From JACROF01 sp964533055 (GTDB lineage: Bacteria; Patescibacteriota; Microgenomatia; Levybacterales; UBA12049), in NCBI GenBank assembly GCA_964533055.1, contig CAZHKZ010000034.1:1-5795 (forward strand): a stretch of DNA of 5,795 bases. Reading direction: 5' to 3'. Below are positions 5,501 to 5,795 of the stretch, one piece after another. The position numbers and the translations under genes are program-made. How positions within the stretch are numbered: position 1 is the first letter of the stretch; the number at the start of each line of letters is the position of its first letter. The notes under the pieces are model-generated. The model saw only the letters and a program-made list of their open reading frames with translations, had not been told where the DNA came from and searched no databases.

Positions 5501-5795
5501 TTGTAGTATCATCTGCAGGCAATGTTGGCATCGGTACCAGTGCTCCTCAGGCTAAGCTCCATGTAAATAGTCTTTCTGGCACTGCTCCGATTGCAAGTAT
5601 TTCTGGAAGAACATCATTTGCAGGCTTAGTGATTGATAACTCAGGAAGTGGAGATCTCTTGACTGCTTCAGTTTCTGGTGTGTCACGATTTACTGTTGGA
5701 AATCAAGGTGGTATTACTATAAATAGTGGCTCAACAGATATCCATAAATCTACAAGTGGCAACAATACAAAAGATACTGACTTTACGAGAACTGC
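2533..5795 (+). CDS. Giant secreted fibre/adhesin-like protein with GNVGIGTT repeats (3' partial)
   Basis: There are 1087 complete codons without a stop, continuing past the right edge. A signal peptide is clear: basic SARLHK, hydrophobic 8-27, likely cut near residues 29-36 (SLRAQ or VIAAAG). Residues 41-221 form a tail-fibre-type N-terminal domain (INFQGKVTNSNG, ADGTYDFVIKLYD, NADGEMKPRIQYTASPYAMN), with an insert at about 105-160. Residues 250-330 carry GLTFSG and LTNKTI repeats. IGTT-type turns start at residues 315, 380, 493, 612, 944, 970 and 996; TAS-x-SG-x-x-[KR]F motifs follow from residues 362, 530, 646 and 1041. A distinct globular domain spans about 724-925. Such repeats usually form trimeric beta fibres and often end in an S74 chaperone domain; that end is not visible. 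The likely role is surface attachment. The start was chosen for its signal peptide; ATG 2434 and GTG 2524 are in frame but would add non-signal-like sequence. Confidence 0.85.
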   Translation, partial: MSARLHKILLFTFLALAGVSALLFTSLRAQKVIAAAGVNKVINFQGKVTNSNGTNVADGTYDFVIKLYDAATSTATNTYTESWTAAALWSSTMSSAPTSGQESLTYSTNTNEASIKVGQILWNTTKEEPVVVIAVNTGTNVITISPTRQAWATGDTVTNKIYVKDGTFKVAINALNQDLSGVNFGTDNVFMGINFNADGEMKPRIQYTASPYAMNAEKVNGLTVTNTSDAAFTSATTLKVAEGKTLVFNNGLTFSGTDSTTFTFPSGSGTVVTLDSTAILTNKTIGSTGLTFSGATTDVTTGTNEDLILTPNGTGKIGLGTFSTALQGYFDVRSPLGTTAAASISAQTSMASLVVDNRGLGDIFTASSSGFNRFVITQAGSLGIGTTVPFHKVHIYDDLNSSVNINLANPNTGSSAKTALILSSSSVNNSINLNYINSNNGNTTLLTIPSSGVLYTGASASNGLVLGSSAGPVRITTNGTAFSNEKIRINIDGNVGIGTTNPIGLLNIRGTTSLAQGAALVSLDQLGAADLFTASVSGVTKFSIANNGNIAATGNLTGLTGLTLASGGINLGGGVGSGAQCLLGGATAAWGSCGSGTSQWTTTVNDIYYTTGNIGVGTTTPIGLLNINGNAKGKALAILNETGNQDLITASASGVTKFTVARDGTVILGGNDFGAPSATTIRGSAASGTNIPGADLTLSASSGTGVGGSGNLIFKTASSNGSGVTFDAAASSQTNPDAATLAWTHTTGSGSNRMLIVGVSLRNNYSVSSITYGAQSLTKVRNDNPGSDIRTEIWYLIAPNSGSNTVTVTVPSPASITAGSVSFTGVGQTIGAGIGSNNGATSSTGSPSVNVTSATGEVVVDIAGTQSGGGTLTVGASQTQAWNQQATSVNGAASYESGAGTTTMSWTSGDTGQPWAISAVAIKPAGDGTAANTLVERLRITPDGNVGIGTTAPSGILDVSNGRFVVSSTGNIGVGTSAPAGVLDVSGGALVVSSAGNVGIGTSAPQAKLHVNSLSGTAPIASISGRTSFAGLVIDNSGSGDLLTASVSGVSRFTVGNQGGITINSGSTDIHKSTSGNNTKDTDFTRT
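3283..3414 (+). repeat. Exact 18-nt repeat encoding GLTFSG, 114 nt apart
   Basis: GGCCTGACTTTCTCAGGT occurs identically at 3283-3300 and 3397-3414, in the same codon phase, 38 codons apart, encoding GLTFSG each time. The sequence between contains TVVTLDSTAILTNKTI, a common tail-fibre spacer. Exact identity at the DNA level, including synonymous positions, suggests a recent local duplication or gene conversion inside the fibre gene. Confidence 0.7.
4270..4314 (+). other. Cys-x11-Cys loop (CLLGGATAAWGSCG) in the fibre
   Basis: Residues C581 and C593 enclose a Gly/Ala/Trp loop and are the only cysteines I find in the 1087 visible residues. Similar 'QCL-x-x-GATA-x-WGSC' segments are familiar to me from Patescibacteria fibre proteins, always just before an IGTT module, as here (GNIGVGTT starts at residue 612). 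They probably form an intrachain disulfide, or interchain links in a trimer. Confidence 0.55.
4702..5304 (+). other. Globular beta domain inserted in the fibre shaft
   Basis: Residues about 724-925 do not follow the repeat pattern. They read as one beta-sandwich: VTFDAAASS, LAWTHTTGSGSNRMLIVGVS, VSSITYGAQSLTKV, IRTEIWYLIAPNSGSNTVTV, VSFTGVGQ, GEVVVDIAG, and a closing strand WAISAVAIKPA. The 'SNRMLIVGVS ... ITYGAQSLT ... EIWYLIAP ... AVAIKPA' series is a domain type seen in secreted proteins of many environmental bacteria, possibly lectin-like; I cannot name a Pfam family with certainty. The flanks (GNLIFKTASSNGSG before, DGTAANTLVERLRITPDG after) read as one canonical shaft element if the domain is removed. 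Confidence 0.6.
5362..5595 (+). repeat. Three tandem 78-nt (26-residue) IGTT repeats
   Basis: Units start at 5362, 5440 and 5518, exactly 78 nt apart. They encode GNVGIGTTAPSGILDVSNG, GNIGVGTSAPAGVLDVSGG and GNVGIGTSAPQAKLHVNSL, the first two followed by [RA]-[FL]-VVSS-[TA]. The third diverges after the HV strand and passes into the next TASVSG segment. Codons differ between units, so the array is not a very recent expansion. Confidence 0.8.

Larger units (their letters stand above)
3475..5715 (+). repeat. Composite fibre modules: IGTT turn plus TASxSG segment
   Basis: Four composite protein modules pair a G-[NK]-[IV]-G-[ILV]-G-T turn with a downstream D-[IL]-[FIL]-TAS-x-SG-x-x-[KR]-F segment 34-47 residues later. 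Turn and segment start nucleotides are 3475/3616, 4009/4120, 4366/4468 and 5518/5653. Between them lies L-[LHN]-[IV]-type strand sequence and an acidic or polar turn. Copies differ at many codons but share short exact strings, such as GCTTCAGTTTCTGG in the second and fourth. The pattern fits a beta-prism or triple-helix shaft in which each module adds a fixed length. Confidence 0.6.

Noticed and set aside
2006..5531. Several minus-strand ORFs of 61-137 residues (2006-2191, 2487-2729, 3165-3350, 4356-4769, 4854-5042, 5268-5531)
   Set aside because: They mirror the repetitive Gly/Thr/Ser-rich coding strand (Pro/Val/Ala-rich products), lack start signals, and overlap strongly supported + strand genes.
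2533..5795. Fibre gene as part of a prophage tail
   Set aside because: It has a Sec-type signal peptide and lies beside surface-protein genes, with no phage structural gene visible; it cannot be fully excluded without the right-hand flank.

Overview
The window looks like a piece of a cell-surface locus from an ultra-small bacterium of the Patescibacteria (Candidate Phyla Radiation). Saccharibacteria-like is plausible but not shown. The basis is recognition of protein style: a DUF916-like membrane-anchored protein, a secreted protein whose N-terminus repeats SSNY/Gly-rich motifs ahead of a fibronectin-III-like domain, and a very large fibre protein built from GNVGIGTT-type repeats. No marker gene is present. 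The standard bacterial code is used: the first gene ends in TGA and no in-frame TGA occurs in the 1087 codons of the long reading frame, which argues against the TGA-as-glycine groups (Gracilibacteria, Absconditabacteria).

Layout, all on the + strand. (1) From the left edge to 731: the 3' part of a DUF916/WxL-interacting-like protein with a C-terminal membrane anchor. (2) 728-1312: a small membrane-anchored extracytoplasmic protein of unknown function, joined to the first gene by an ATGA overlap. (3) 1339-2397: a secreted protein with SSNY repeats, an FN3-like domain and a C-terminal beta domain that may be WxL-like. (4) 2398-2532: an AT-rich intergenic region with an 11-bp perfect inverted repeat, two ATGCAT palindromes one helical turn apart, a good sigma-70-type promoter (TTGACC-17-TTTAAT) and a GCGA-capped hairpin that starts at about the predicted transcription start and ends 3 nt before the next ATG. 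(5) 2533 to the right edge: a giant secreted fibre-like protein, at least 1087 residues, running off the window.

Inferred logic: genes 1-3 form an operon-like cassette in which a membrane-anchored DUF916-like protein may hold or display the FN3/beta-domain protein, as WxL-interacting proteins do for WxL proteins in Firmicutes. The fibre gene appears to have its own promoter and short structured leader. The fibre has a tail-fibre-like N-terminal domain, LTNKTI and IGTT repeat modules, and a roughly 200-residue globular beta domain spliced into an otherwise canonical repeat string. Together they look like a host- or surface-attachment apparatus. That function is inference; the architecture is read directly from the sequence.
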